This document shows positions 6,122-14,242 of a DNA stretch of 33,644 nt, one piece after another. The stretch covers positions 1 through 33,644 of the forward strand of contig PFLP01000002.1 in NCBI GenBank assembly GCA_002784625.1, read 5' to 3'. Source of the DNA: Candidatus Pacebacteria bacterium CG_4_10_14_0_8_um_filter_42_14 (GTDB lineage: Bacteria; Patescibacteriota; Microgenomatia; UBA1400; PJMF01). The stretch's first letter is position 1. Every line of letters starts with the position of its first letter. The position numbers were made by a program, and so were the translations under genes. Below the pieces are notes generated by a model. It had not been told where the DNA came from and searched no databases. It worked only from the letters and a program-made list of their open reading frames with translations.

Positions 6122-6925
6122 ATGTCTATGATCTCTTCCATCACCCTCATCAAAATCGGCGGCTCCTTAATCACCGATAAAAATAAACCGTACACAGTGA
6201 GAAAACAGGCCTTGGCCACGATCGCCGCTGAGGTAAAGAAAGCGACTGAGAGCGGACAGAGGCTAATTCTTGGTCACGGAGCTGGTTCATTTGCCCATAT
6301 TCCTGCGAAAAAATATCAGACACACAAAGGTTTGCAGAATGAGGAAAGCCTAAAAGGATTCGCTGAGGTTGCCGCCGCCGCGCGCGAACTAAATGGCATT
6401 GTTATGAAGGCGTTGATTGACGCTGGAGTCTTAGCTGTTTCAGTAAGTCCTTTGAGCATGATGACTGCCGATAATTTTGAGCTTGGAAGCATGTGGACAA
6501 ACAGCATCGAGAAACTTTTAGAACTTGGTCTTCTGCCTGTAGTATATGGTGATCCAATCGTCGATTTAGTGAAAGGCAGCACCATTTTTTCTACAGAGCG
6601 CGTTCTTGGATATCTTGCTCTTGATCTTAGAGCTAAGGGATACGAAATTGAACGCGTTATTCATTGCGGTCAAACAAACGGCGTTTATGATCTCGAAGGT
6701 AAGACTATTCCTTTGATTAATTCTTCGAATTTTTCGACATATAAGCAGGCTATCGGTGGATCTAGTGGAGTTGATGTGACTGGAGGCATGGTGCATAAGG
6801 TGGAGGAGACGCTTTCTTTGGCCCAGCAAGGAATTCCAGGAATTATTATTGATGGCATAGAGCACGGCACTCTCTCGCAGGCGATTCGAAATGAACCAGT
6901 AATAGGCACAAAAATTGAAAATTAA
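6122..6925 (+). CDS. Isopentenyl phosphate kinase
   Basis: This is a 267-aa amino-acid-kinase-fold enzyme that phosphorylates isopentenyl phosphate to isopentenyl diphosphate, the last step of the archaeal-type alternative mevalonate route. Hallmarks are the N-terminal LIKIGGSLITDK (residues 9-20), the glycine-rich GHGAGSFAH with the substrate-binding catalytic His59 followed by AKKY, YGDPIVD, and the C-terminal GVDVTGGMVHKV. The His in the GSFxH position separates it from acetylglutamate, aspartate and uridylate kinases. It starts 5 nt after the Nudix gene and is followed by cis-prenyltransferase after 2 nt, so product and user are co-expressed. The family is usual in archaea and sporadic in bacteria, suggesting ancient transfer. 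Confidence 0.92.
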   Translation: MSMISSITLIKIGGSLITDKNKPYTVRKQALATIAAEVKKATESGQRLILGHGAGSFAHIPAKKYQTHKGLQNEESLKGFAEVAAAARELNGIVMKALIDAGVLAVSVSPLSMMTADNFELGSMWTNSIEKLLELGLLPVVYGDPIVDLVKGSTIFSTERVLGYLALDLRAKGYEIERVIHCGQTNGVYDLEGKTIPLINSSNFSTYKQAIGGSSGVDVTGGMVHKVEETLSLAQQGIPGIIIDGIEHGTLSQAIRNEPVIGTKIEN

Positions 6926-6927
6926 TT

Positions 6928-7647
6928 ATGTCCAAAAAAAACTCTAATCCTATTCCAGCTCACGTCGCCGTTATTTGTGATGGCAATAGGCGTTGGGCGA
7001 AAAGCCACGGCTGGGATGTGATTAAGGGTCATCAGTATGCTCTAGATGTTATTTTTGAGCCTCTGGCTGACAAAGCTGCAGAGATGGGCATAGGCTTTCT
7101 TACTTTTTGGGTTTTTAGTACCGAGAACTGGAATCGAGACAAGAGGGAAGTCGAAGCCCTGATGAATATGTTTCGCAAGGTTTTTGACGAACAAGTGGCG
7201 CGTTTTAACGAAAAAAATATTCGCGTCAATCATATCGGCGATCTTGATGGTCTGCCGGGAGATATCCAACAAAAAGTTCGCGATGGAGTAGAAAAAACTA
7301 AAGATAATACTGGCCTTACTCTAACCTTCGCCATGAATTATGGCGGTCATGATGAACTCACAAGAGCTATTAAGAAGATTGCTGCTGAGGCTATGGCGCG
7401 CAAGGTGCTGCCAGAAAATATCGACGAGAAACTTATTTCCGATCATCTCGATACGGCTGGAATGCCAGAGCCTGACCTGATTATTCGCACCAGTGGAGAA
7501 CAAAGACTTTCAGGCTTCATGTCTTGGCAGAATAATTATGCCGAGTTTAGTTTCCCGAAATTTCATTTTCCAGAGCTGACCCCAGAAAAATTTGAGGGTG
7601 TAATAAAAGAATATGGTGACCGCAAGCGTCGTTTTGGAGCTGGTTAA
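6928..7647 (+). CDS. uppS: Cis-prenyltransferase (undecaprenyl diphosphate synthase family)
   Basis: This is a 239-aa enzyme that condenses IPP units onto an allylic diphosphate to make the polyprenyl carrier for peptidoglycan and glycan synthesis. Conserved features are the catalytic P-loop VAVICDGNRRWAK (residues about 13-25), FSTENWNR, MNYGGHDEL, the IRTSGEQRLSGFMSWQ substrate-binding segment and the C-terminal RKRRFG. The catalytic loop reads DGNRRWA, whereas most bacterial UppS have DGNGRWA; this variant is seen in archaeal, eukaryotic and actinobacterial relatives. Chain length cannot be deduced safely. It is the last gene of the isoprenoid cluster, and its end overlaps the convergent pilin-domain gene by 4 nt. 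Confidence 0.93.
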   Translation: MSKKNSNPIPAHVAVICDGNRRWAKSHGWDVIKGHQYALDVIFEPLADKAAEMGIGFLTFWVFSTENWNRDKREVEALMNMFRKVFDEQVARFNEKNIRVNHIGDLDGLPGDIQQKVRDGVEKTKDNTGLTLTFAMNYGGHDELTRAIKKIAAEAMARKVLPENIDEKLISDHLDTAGMPEPDLIIRTSGEQRLSGFMSWQNNYAEFSFPKFHFPELTPEKFEGVIKEYGDRKRRFGAG

Positions 7648-9275
7648 AGAATGGTAATTCCGAAAATCACCTCGACAATTTGCATTATCCAATAAGAGAC
7701 GAAGAGCAGTAAGAAACCGACTATCGCGGCAGTGGCGCGCTGTTTCCCGGCGTCAAGAGATTTTTCACTGGATGCTCCTGCCAGCATTTCAAACCCTGCC
7801 CAACTAAGCATGGCAAAGAGAATGAGTCCAGCCAAGGGGAAGGCAAAGAGGAGGATGCGCGAAATAAAGCCTCCGGGACTTTTTAGTGTTTTAGCATATT
7901 TGCTAGCTGATCCATCGGCGTTTCCCATGAGAAGAGGATTAAGTTCATTAAATTTTTCTGAGGTAAGGTTGTCGACTATGCTGTCGCTTGGGGGTTCTTC
8001 TGGATTTTCTTCTGTTTCACCACCACCACCTCCGCCAGGAAGGGGGTCTGGATCTGATTTAGGACAAAGATCCATTGAATCAGGAGAGCAACATACAGTT
8101 GGATCAACACCACAAGATTGGGCTCCTGAAATTTTTTGATTTGCACTATTTTGACAAGTAGCCATACTTGCGTTCCAAGTTCCGCAACCAAAAGCTTGGC
8201 TAGTTGGACAGGTGCCTCCAGAAGCTTGCAAATAACCTACGGAGCAACACTGACGTTGACTTGCATTAATTTCTGTTCCTGGACAATCTTGCGCTTCCCC
8301 AAATTCATACTCTGTTCCATCTACAGCAATACAAAGATTTGACCCGACATATGTCACTCCACAGTAGTGATCTGGGTTATTTGTATCAACATCTCTTGGT
8401 TTTACCGCATATTGTCCAACTTCACATAATGACCTTGTTGTATCTGTAGAAAACAGCGAAACATTATATGTTAAATCCTGCAGACTTTCGTTGCTGAGCA
8501 AGCCACTGTTTGTGAGTAAAAATGTCAATTGGTATCTAGCAGCATCTTCTGCGACCGTCAATTTGTTTGTTTCAAATTCTTTCCCTTCGCTTGACTTAAT
8601 TTTTAAATAATAGCCAGGATGGGATTCGCTGGTTCTTAGATTCAGGACAATTCTTTTGCTGGATGTTCCTTCTATTACATCATCTAGACCCTCAGCGCTT
8701 GTTATTGCAACACCACCAGCGCAAGAAATCGATCCAGGGGGAAGGGGGTCATTTGCCACTTCGTTTAATGCATCGTAGTAATCTTTTTCAGCTTGGCTGG
8801 AAAAAACATAGTAGCTACCAATCCCACAAGATGGGTCAATTCCAAATGAAAAATTTAGGCCTAGGGCTCTGTCCGCATTAAAAGTTATTCCATATCCAAG
8901 CTTGTTTTGCGCATCGAGAGAATTCAGTCCTTTTTCGGGATCAATATCAAAGGTCAGATCATAAATTTGCTCGCCACTTGGCGTGCGTCCTCCATCAACT
9001 CTCGCAACTTCTCTTGATTCAAAATTATTGTTATTTTGTGGCTGAATTGTTAAGTAGTAGCCTCTAAAATTTTCTTTTGTAAGAATTCTTAGTTTAATTT
9101 GTTTGCTAGACGCCCCGTTTATTTCATTTTTGATTTCTTCGATGTTTTGGACTGTCATTTTATTTCCACAGCTGAGCGGTGTCGTACTAGCGTCTGCAAA
9201 TACTAAATCGGGTTTAATTAGAAGCACGAACGCAAACAGAAAAAATGTAAGTAAAGTTTTGTTCAGTATTTTCAT
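7644..9275 (-). CDS. Large secreted Cys-rich protein with C-terminal T4SS pilin domain
   Basis: This is a 543-aa protein. Residues 1-27 are a signal peptide (VFA). Two related domains follow: repeat A about 36-157 and repeat B about 185-291. Both start SC, contain (S)SK-x-I then GYYL, and end with C followed by GxYxV. A segment with 12 cysteines (305-404) and a flexible Gly/Pro/acid linker (about 405-432) come next. The C-terminus (about 465-543) is a pilin-like pair of helices around a loop (GASSEKSLDAGKQRAT). It overlaps the upstream gene by 4 nt, so the two large proteins are co-translated. Anchoring by the pilin domain with a displayed disulfide-stabilised head suggests a pilus-tip or adhesin role, which is inference. 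Confidence 0.85.
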   Translation of the reverse strand: MKILNKTLLTFFLFAFVLLIKPDLVFADASTTPLSCGNKMTVQNIEEIKNEINGASSKQIKLRILTKENFRGYYLTIQPQNNNNFESREVARVDGGRTPSGEQIYDLTFDIDPEKGLNSLDAQNKLGYGITFNADRALGLNFSFGIDPSCGIGSYYVFSSQAEKDYYDALNEVANDPLPPGSISCAGGVAITSAEGLDDVIEGTSSKRIVLNLRTSESHPGYYLKIKSSEGKEFETNKLTVAEDAARYQLTFLLTNSGLLSNESLQDLTYNVSLFSTDTTRSLCEVGQYAVKPRDVDTNNPDHYCGVTYVGSNLCIAVDGTEYEFGEAQDCPGTEINASQRQCCSVGYLQASGGTCPTSQAFGCGTWNASMATCQNSANQKISGAQSCGVDPTVCCSPDSMDLCPKSDPDPLPGGGGGGETEENPEEPPSDSIVDNLTSEKFNELNPLLMGNADGSASKYAKTLKSPGGFISRILLFAFPLAGLILFAMLSWAGFEMLAGASSEKSLDAGKQRATAAIVGFLLLFVSYWIMQIVEVIFGITIL

Positions 9276-10573
9276 GACGTTCCAAAGCCCGGAATACGAA
9301 GAATATCAAAGCCGATAAACTGAAGAATGGTTACAGAGAAGATGATAATTAGGAGTCCGACGATGGCGGATGTAATCATTTCTTTGGCTTGTTCTGCGCG
9401 CTTTGGATCACCCTGGGATGTGGTGATCAAGAATCCTCCTGCGAGTGTCATGATTAGTGAAACCCCGCCACCAATACCGAGTCCAAGTTTGACAAGGCTT
9501 TGAACGATCGAGGTCGGTTCACGTTTGATGCAGCCGATAGCTGTCCAGACTCCAGCACTTTCATTAGGGTTTTCTTTTGTGATGCCTGCGCAGCTTTCGC
9601 ACTCTGCTCGTGCTTTTGGTGATGAAACTTGACTACAGAGTTTGAAAGATTCTATTTTTCCATTAAAATCACCCTGGTTGCTAGGAGGTGTTTCACTACA
9701 CAAAGAAGGGTCACAAGCCTTGCCTCTTACTACAAAGGTTGATTGGCAGTTGCCAGCAAATTCGTTCCCCCCTATCTTTGGAGGTCCAATGCTGTAGGTT
9801 CCCGATCCAAGGCTTGGACTGAGTATTCCACCAATAATTGGATCTTCTAAATGACCATCAATGATTTTTACAGGGCGATCTGTGCACCACCAAAAGCCGC
9901 TAAGTCCGCATTTTAAAGTAACGTTTCTCTTGTTTTCAATAATTTGTCCATTCGACTTTAGATCGCCATTGGCAATAATAATAGGTGATTTATCATCAAT
10001 ACACCCATTATTAGTGGTGTAACACTTATTTTCTTCTGGAATTCCATCACCATCTTTGTCAAAGGTTTTGACTTGATAAATGTCAAATGCTGAACACGTA
10101 AGATTTTCATTGCGAATATTAATTTTTCCAACCCTACAGACGCCATCAGAAAGTGAGCCTCCGGAGCCATCATAAAGCCAGATTTGTTTGGTGTCTATCC
10201 AGCCGATCCAGTCATCATAAGATAAGTCTTTGGTGGATAGCGAAAAGACCATTGTCTGGTCAATGCTTGTTTTTTGAACAAGCTCGCTTGCAGACTCCGC
10301 AGCGATATCTGCTCTGCCGTTGTCCCAGACGACGAGTCGGTAACTTCCAATTGGAATATAAGGAGAATAAATAGAAATTTTATAGTCTTCAGCCCCCTGA
10401 TCCAAAGATAAATTTCCTTCATCTATTGTTATATTCACCCCTGTTATCTGTGCCTCGTACTGATCTCCAGAGCAATCTTCTGCCAAAACCATTGAACTCG
10501 CCGAAAAAAACAACCCCACTGCCAGGAAAACAATGAAAATTTTCTTAAAGCGTGATATTGAAGGTAAATTCAT
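9272..10573 (-). CDS. Large secreted protein with C-terminal T4SS pilin domain
   Basis: This is a 433-aa protein with a signal peptide (1-31, VLA), a beta-rich N-terminal domain (about 34-160), a Ca-binding-like loop FDKDGDGIPEEN (171-182), and a Cys-containing middle region with many cysteines up to residue 348. A C-terminal pilin domain (about 355-425) holds two helices around TTSQGDPKRAEQAKEM. The loop motif is the same as in the small pilins at the start of the window. It is the first gene of a two-gene operon. A TACAAT box lies 26 nt upstream of the ATG, and no Shine-Dalgarno is evident. It is likely a surface-exposed minor subunit or adhesin; the exact ligand is unknown. Confidence 0.85.
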   Translation of the reverse strand: MNLPSISRFKKIFIVFLAVGLFFSASSMVLAEDCSGDQYEAQITGVNITIDEGNLSLDQGAEDYKISIYSPYIPIGSYRLVVWDNGRADIAAESASELVQKTSIDQTMVFSLSTKDLSYDDWIGWIDTKQIWLYDGSGGSLSDGVCRVGKINIRNENLTCSAFDIYQVKTFDKDGDGIPEENKCYTTNNGCIDDKSPIIIANGDLKSNGQIIENKRNVTLKCGLSGFWWCTDRPVKIIDGHLEDPIIGGILSPSLGSGTYSIGPPKIGGNEFAGNCQSTFVVRGKACDPSLCSETPPSNQGDFNGKIESFKLCSQVSSPKARAECESCAGITKENPNESAGVWTAIGCIKREPTSIVQSLVKLGLGIGGGVSLIMTLAGGFLITTSQGDPKRAEQAKEMITSAIVGLLIIIFSVTILQFIGFDILRIPGFGTS

Positions 10574-10599
10574 AGGAATAACGATAGATTTCTTTCATT

Positions 10600-10605
10600 A
10601 TTGTA
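10600..10605 (-). promoter_or_regulatory. -10 box of the large pilin-domain operon
   Basis: On the minus strand this reads TACAAT, 26 nt before the ATG at 10573. It faces away from the SpoIID-gene promoter. The predicted leader is about 20 nt, longer than at most other promoters here. No clear -35 is seen. Confidence 0.45.
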
Positions 10606-10624
10606 CCCCATCTCGAGCCACCAG

Positions 10625-10633
10625 TGGTACACT
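10625..10633 (+). promoter_or_regulatory. Extended -10 promoter of the coiled-coil/SpoIID gene
   Basis: TGGTACACT is a TGn-extended -10 box ending 9 nt before the ATG at 10643, implying a leader of two or three nucleotides or none. It supports choosing 10643 as the start, since an upstream in-frame TTG at 10601 lies before the promoter. Confidence 0.5.
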
Positions 10634-10642
10634 GTTTACATC

Positions 10643-12328
10643 ATGTGGCGACGTTTTTTTGTCAGCATATTTCTTGAGGCAGTGCTGGCAACAGTCTTAA
10701 GTGGGGGGATTTTTCAGATTCTGCCTGTCTGGGCTGACGAAGTCGCTGATCTCCAGAAGCAAATTGACGAACTTGAGAACCTGAAAAACATGTCAGAGTC
10801 GGCGACAAAGCCTTTAGTAGAAGAACTTAAGGGTTTAGAAAATCGCATAAATACCGCTCGCGCTGGTATCATCAGAGCTAAAACAGAGGTTGCCGCTCTG
10901 GCTAAAAACATCGATGGTCGCGAGCTTGACTTGGCTCTCCAGTATCAGATCCTTTCAGAGCGCGTTCACGTCCAGTACAAAAGAAGCCGCCAGCTAAATC
11001 CGCTCCTTATCTTCTTTGCCGGTGGCGATGCTAGCGCTGTCGCTAAGGATCTTGCCTACCAGTCGGCTGCCAAGGTCAGAGACGATAAGCTCATTACCGA
11101 TATCAGTTCTGACATCTCAGGTCTGGAGGCCGACACCGTCGCTCTTGAAAATAAACAAAAACAACTTGCTGCTCTAGAAATTCAGCTTGATGAACAAGCG
11201 CAGTTTTTTCGCGGAGAAATCGGTAAGGCGAAAGATTATCAAAAAGATCTAACAGGCAAAATTGCTTCTCTTTCAGCCAAGCAGCAAGAAATCTTAGCGG
11301 CCAGATCAGGAAGCTTCACTGCCAGTATTGGCGATAGCGAGCTAGCTGATGATTTTAATGCTTCGATTAAAGGTTTTCGCGATTCAGCCCCGAGCGGCTA
11401 CTTCGCAGTTTTTTCCTTCGGTGCTTATACCCACAGAAAAGGCATGAGTCAGTATGGAGCCAGAGGTAGAGCCCAGAATGGCCAGAACTATAAACAAATT
11501 CTGCAGGCTTATTATGGCAAAGAACCCGTTGGCAAAAATACCGATGGCAACATCAGGGTTAGCGGCTACGGAGAAATGAATTTTGAGGAGCAGTATCTCT
11601 GGGGTATAGCTGAGATGCCGTCGAGCTGGCATGCAGAAGCCTTAAAGGCCCAGGCAGTGGCCGCCAGAACTTATGCTTACCGCTATATCGAACAGGGAAA
11701 AGAAATTTGCACAACAGAGGCGTGCCAAGTTTTTTCAAAATCAAAATCTGATAATGCTCCAGAAGCCTGGAAACAAGCAGTGAGGGATACAAGAGGCCAA
11801 GTGCTTGAGGATGTAGTCACTTTTTATGCTTCGACGCATGGTGCCTTCACTACCACTGCTGGCTGGGACACGACAGATGGAAATGGCGGCGGCAACTTCA
11901 TCGACAAGTCATTTGAGAAATTAGGCGGTTCTCCTTGGCTATACAAAGCTTGGTACACCCAAGGTTATAGCTCTAGTAGTGATAAGTGTGGCAGAAGCAA
12001 TCCTTGGCTCTCTCCCGAAGAGATGGCAGACATTATCAATGCAGCCAGATTCAGAGACGACCGAGTTACGCCAGTTAGCACTTCTTGCTGGGGAGGCAAT
12101 CCTTACTCACATGAGGAATTGCGACAAAAAGCCAACGGACCTTCGAGTGTGTCATCGGTCTCAGTTAGTCAGGGCAATGGCACCACCAACGAAGTTATTT
12201 TCCAAACCAATATTGGTGAGATTCGCCTCAGCGGCTCTGACTTTAAAACTGCCTTTAATGTCCGTGCTCCAGGACGTTTATCAATTCCCCAAAAAAGTTT
12301 TTCATTCTTTAATATCGAGCATAAATAG
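10643..12328 (+). CDS. Secreted coiled-coil protein with SpoIID/LytB domain
   Basis: This is a 561-aa protein. Residues 1-30 are a signal peptide. Residues about 33-230 form long coiled coils in two blocks separated by a short globular piece (NPLLIFFAGGDASAV), resembling the N-terminal domain of PcsB/CwlO-type wall hydrolases. A SpoIID/LytB domain follows, with GMSQYGARG at about 267-275, then LWGIAEMPSSWHAEALKAQAVAARTYA. SpoIID proteins are lytic transglycosylases on denuded glycan in sporulators; here the protein probably remodels peptidoglycan outside the membrane. Glu in the AEMP segment corresponds to the family's catalytic acid region. The stop overlaps the recF GTG by 1 nt. Confidence 0.85.
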   Translation: MWRRFFVSIFLEAVLATVLSGGIFQILPVWADEVADLQKQIDELENLKNMSESATKPLVEELKGLENRINTARAGIIRAKTEVAALAKNIDGRELDLALQYQILSERVHVQYKRSRQLNPLLIFFAGGDASAVAKDLAYQSAAKVRDDKLITDISSDISGLEADTVALENKQKQLAALEIQLDEQAQFFRGEIGKAKDYQKDLTGKIASLSAKQQEILAARSGSFTASIGDSELADDFNASIKGFRDSAPSGYFAVFSFGAYTHRKGMSQYGARGRAQNGQNYKQILQAYYGKEPVGKNTDGNIRVSGYGEMNFEEQYLWGIAEMPSSWHAEALKAQAVAARTYAYRYIEQGKEICTTEACQVFSKSKSDNAPEAWKQAVRDTRGQVLEDVVTFYASTHGAFTTTAGWDTTDGNGGGNFIDKSFEKLGGSPWLYKAWYTQGYSSSSDKCGRSNPWLSPEEMADIINAARFRDDRVTPVSTSCWGGNPYSHEELRQKANGPSSVSSVSVSQGNGTTNEVIFQTNIGEIRLSGSDFKTAFNVRAPGRLSIPQKSFSFFNIEHK

Positions 12329-13386
12329 TGACACCACTTAAACAACTTTCCCTTCAGCATTTTCGGACACATAGCCAGCTATCGCTTGCTTTTAAAAATC
12401 AAATCACGGTTATCAGCGGTCCCAACGCCAGTGGCAAAACTTCAATTTTAGAAGCAATTAACTTACTCGCCACAGGTGAGAGTTTTAGAGCTAAAAAAAT
12501 AGCAGAAATGATCTCATTCGGCTCTGATCTCGCCCGGGTCAGGGGCAGAGTCTCAGAAAACGAGGGCGAAACCCTGGATCTTGAAATTATGCTCACCCAC
12601 GGAGTCATTCAGGGAAAACGAACTCCGCATCGCCTTTTTCGGGTCAATGAAGTAGCTCGTCAAAAACGCATTGCCACGCATCGATTCTTCACCACTGCTT
12701 TCAGACCAGAGGACTTGCGCTTGATTGAAGGCTCACCATCAAGACGACGCGGATTTTTAGACACAGTTTTATCGTCAGTTCACCCGGATTACGAGAGAAG
12801 CTTACGAGTTTACGACCAAACCCTCAGAAGACGGAATAAGCTTCTAGAACAAGTCAGAGCTGGAGAGCAGTCAGCCAATGTTTTGAGTTACTGGGATGTA
12901 AATATGCTAAAGCACGGCATAGTTTTACAAAAAGCCCGGACAGACTTTGCCGCCGCTTGCGCCGGGGTGGCATTCCCCAAACAATTTACGATTGAGTACT
13001 TGCCATCGATTATTTCCGAAGAGCGCCAAGACGAGTATCGTGCCAAAGCCATTGCGGTGGGGCACTCGCTCATTGGTCCCCACAAAGATGACTTTGCCAT
13101 CCATCTGCAAACGCAAATTAACCAATTTGAGCTTTCCGCCTATGGCTCGCGCGGTCAGCAGCGCCTAGCGGTTTTGTGGCTGAAGCTTTGTGAGCACGCT
13201 TATGTTCAAGAAAACTCCGATAGTGAACAAATCCTCCTCCTCGATGATATTTGGTCGGAGCTTGACGATGAAAGCCAGGCGATTATAGAGCCACTTTTTC
13301 GTAAGCAACAGACTATTGTCACCACCACCAACGAAGAACTGGCAGAAAAATTGACCGCAGCTCACGTGACTCTCGGTGTAGAATAA
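12328..13386 (+). CDS. recF: DNA replication and repair protein RecF
   Basis: This 352-aa SMC-like ATPase helps load RecA at single-strand gaps. It contains the Walker A SGPNASGKTS (residues 30-39), the family segment FRPEDLRLIEGSPSRRRGFLD, the signature GSRGQQRLAVL and the Walker B ILLLDDIWSELDDE. The RecF-type GPHKDDF motif is also present. It starts with GTG inside the TAGTG overlap with the preceding gene. It lies away from any visible dnaA, dnaN or gyrB, the usual bacterial neighbours. It is slightly shorter than many RecF proteins but complete. Confidence 0.93.
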   Translation: MTPLKQLSLQHFRTHSQLSLAFKNQITVISGPNASGKTSILEAINLLATGESFRAKKIAEMISFGSDLARVRGRVSENEGETLDLEIMLTHGVIQGKRTPHRLFRVNEVARQKRIATHRFFTTAFRPEDLRLIEGSPSRRRGFLDTVLSSVHPDYERSLRVYDQTLRRRNKLLEQVRAGEQSANVLSYWDVNMLKHGIVLQKARTDFAAACAGVAFPKQFTIEYLPSIISEERQDEYRAKAIAVGHSLIGPHKDDFAIHLQTQINQFELSAYGSRGQQRLAVLWLKLCEHAYVQENSDSEQILLLDDIWSELDDESQAIIEPLFRKQQTIVTTTNEELAEKLTAAHVTLGVE

Positions 13387-13391
13387 CCAAA

Positions 13392-14240
13392 ATGAATACT
13401 TCTATTTCTCCAACCATTGCCGCATATCTTCAGCGCCTAAAACTTCCAGAGAAATATTCTCACAAAGGTCAAAATGGCAAGCTCTTGATCATTGGTGGTA
13501 GTGAGCTTTTTCACGCGGCTAGCAAGTGGAGTCTTGACGTGGCCAGTAAGTTTGTCGATATGGTTTTTTATTCTTCAGTGCCGAGCAATAACGTTTTGGT
13601 TCAGGCCGCCAAACAGGAATTTTGGAATGGTTTGGTTGTCGAAAGAGAAAATTTGGCTGATTATATAGATGAAGCCGACTGCATTTTAATTGGTCCAGGC
13701 ATGGAGAGAAGCGAAGAAACAACCAAAGTTACCAACAAATTATTGGCAAAGTATCCAGAAAAAAAGTGGGTGATTGATGCTGGAGCCTTGCAGATGATGA
13801 GTCCAGAACTAATCCCTAAAAATAGCATCATTACGCCCCACGCCGGAGAACTGGAGCGCCTACTTGGTGTTGTCGCCCGCCAGTCTTTAGATTCGCCAGC
13901 AGGTCCAAAGCTTAACGAGCTCGAGCCGCTTTTGGCTAAAGGCACAACGGTTCTTCTTAAAGGTCCCACCGACTATATTTATCACAGAAATGAGTTAGTA
14001 ACTGTTGAGGGTGGCAGTCCAGGGATGACCAAGGGTGGTACCGGTGACGTTCTGGCTGGAGTTGTGGCCGCACTTTTCTGTAACCATGACGCTATGACGG
14101 CGGCGGTGATTGGCAGCTTTGCCAATAAGCAGGCTGGAGAAGAGCTCCATTCCAAGTTTGGACCGCTCTTTAATGCTTCCGATTTGGTTCATGCCGTTCC
14201 GAAAGCATTGTGGGATTCTTTTAAGTCTTTTAAAAATTAA
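13392..14240 (+). CDS. nnrD: ADP/ATP-dependent NAD(P)H-hydrate dehydratase
   Basis: This is a 282-aa ribokinase-fold enzyme that repairs hydrated NAD(P)H (NAD(P)HX) back to NAD(P)H. The features are KGQNGKLLIIGGS near the N-terminus, ILIGPGM, VIDAGAL, ITPHAGELERLL and the phosphate-binding GGSPGMTKGGTGDVLAG with the catalytic Asp in GTGD. Only the dehydratase half is present; the epimerase domain found in bifunctional bacterial versions is absent. It starts 5 nt after recF with no clear Shine-Dalgarno. Confidence 0.9.
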   Translation: MNTSISPTIAAYLQRLKLPEKYSHKGQNGKLLIIGGSELFHAASKWSLDVASKFVDMVFYSSVPSNNVLVQAAKQEFWNGLVVERENLADYIDEADCILIGPGMERSEETTKVTNKLLAKYPEKKWVIDAGALQMMSPELIPKNSIITPHAGELERLLGVVARQSLDSPAGPKLNELEPLLAKGTTVLLKGPTDYIYHRNELVTVEGGSPGMTKGGTGDVLAGVVAALFCNHDAMTAAVIGSFANKQAGEELHSKFGPLFNASDLVHAVPKALWDSFKSFKN

Positions 14241-14242
14241 TT

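Noticed and set aside
7976-8191. Open frame inside the Cys-rich pilin-domain gene
   Set aside because: Same strand but out of frame with a well supported 543-aa protein.
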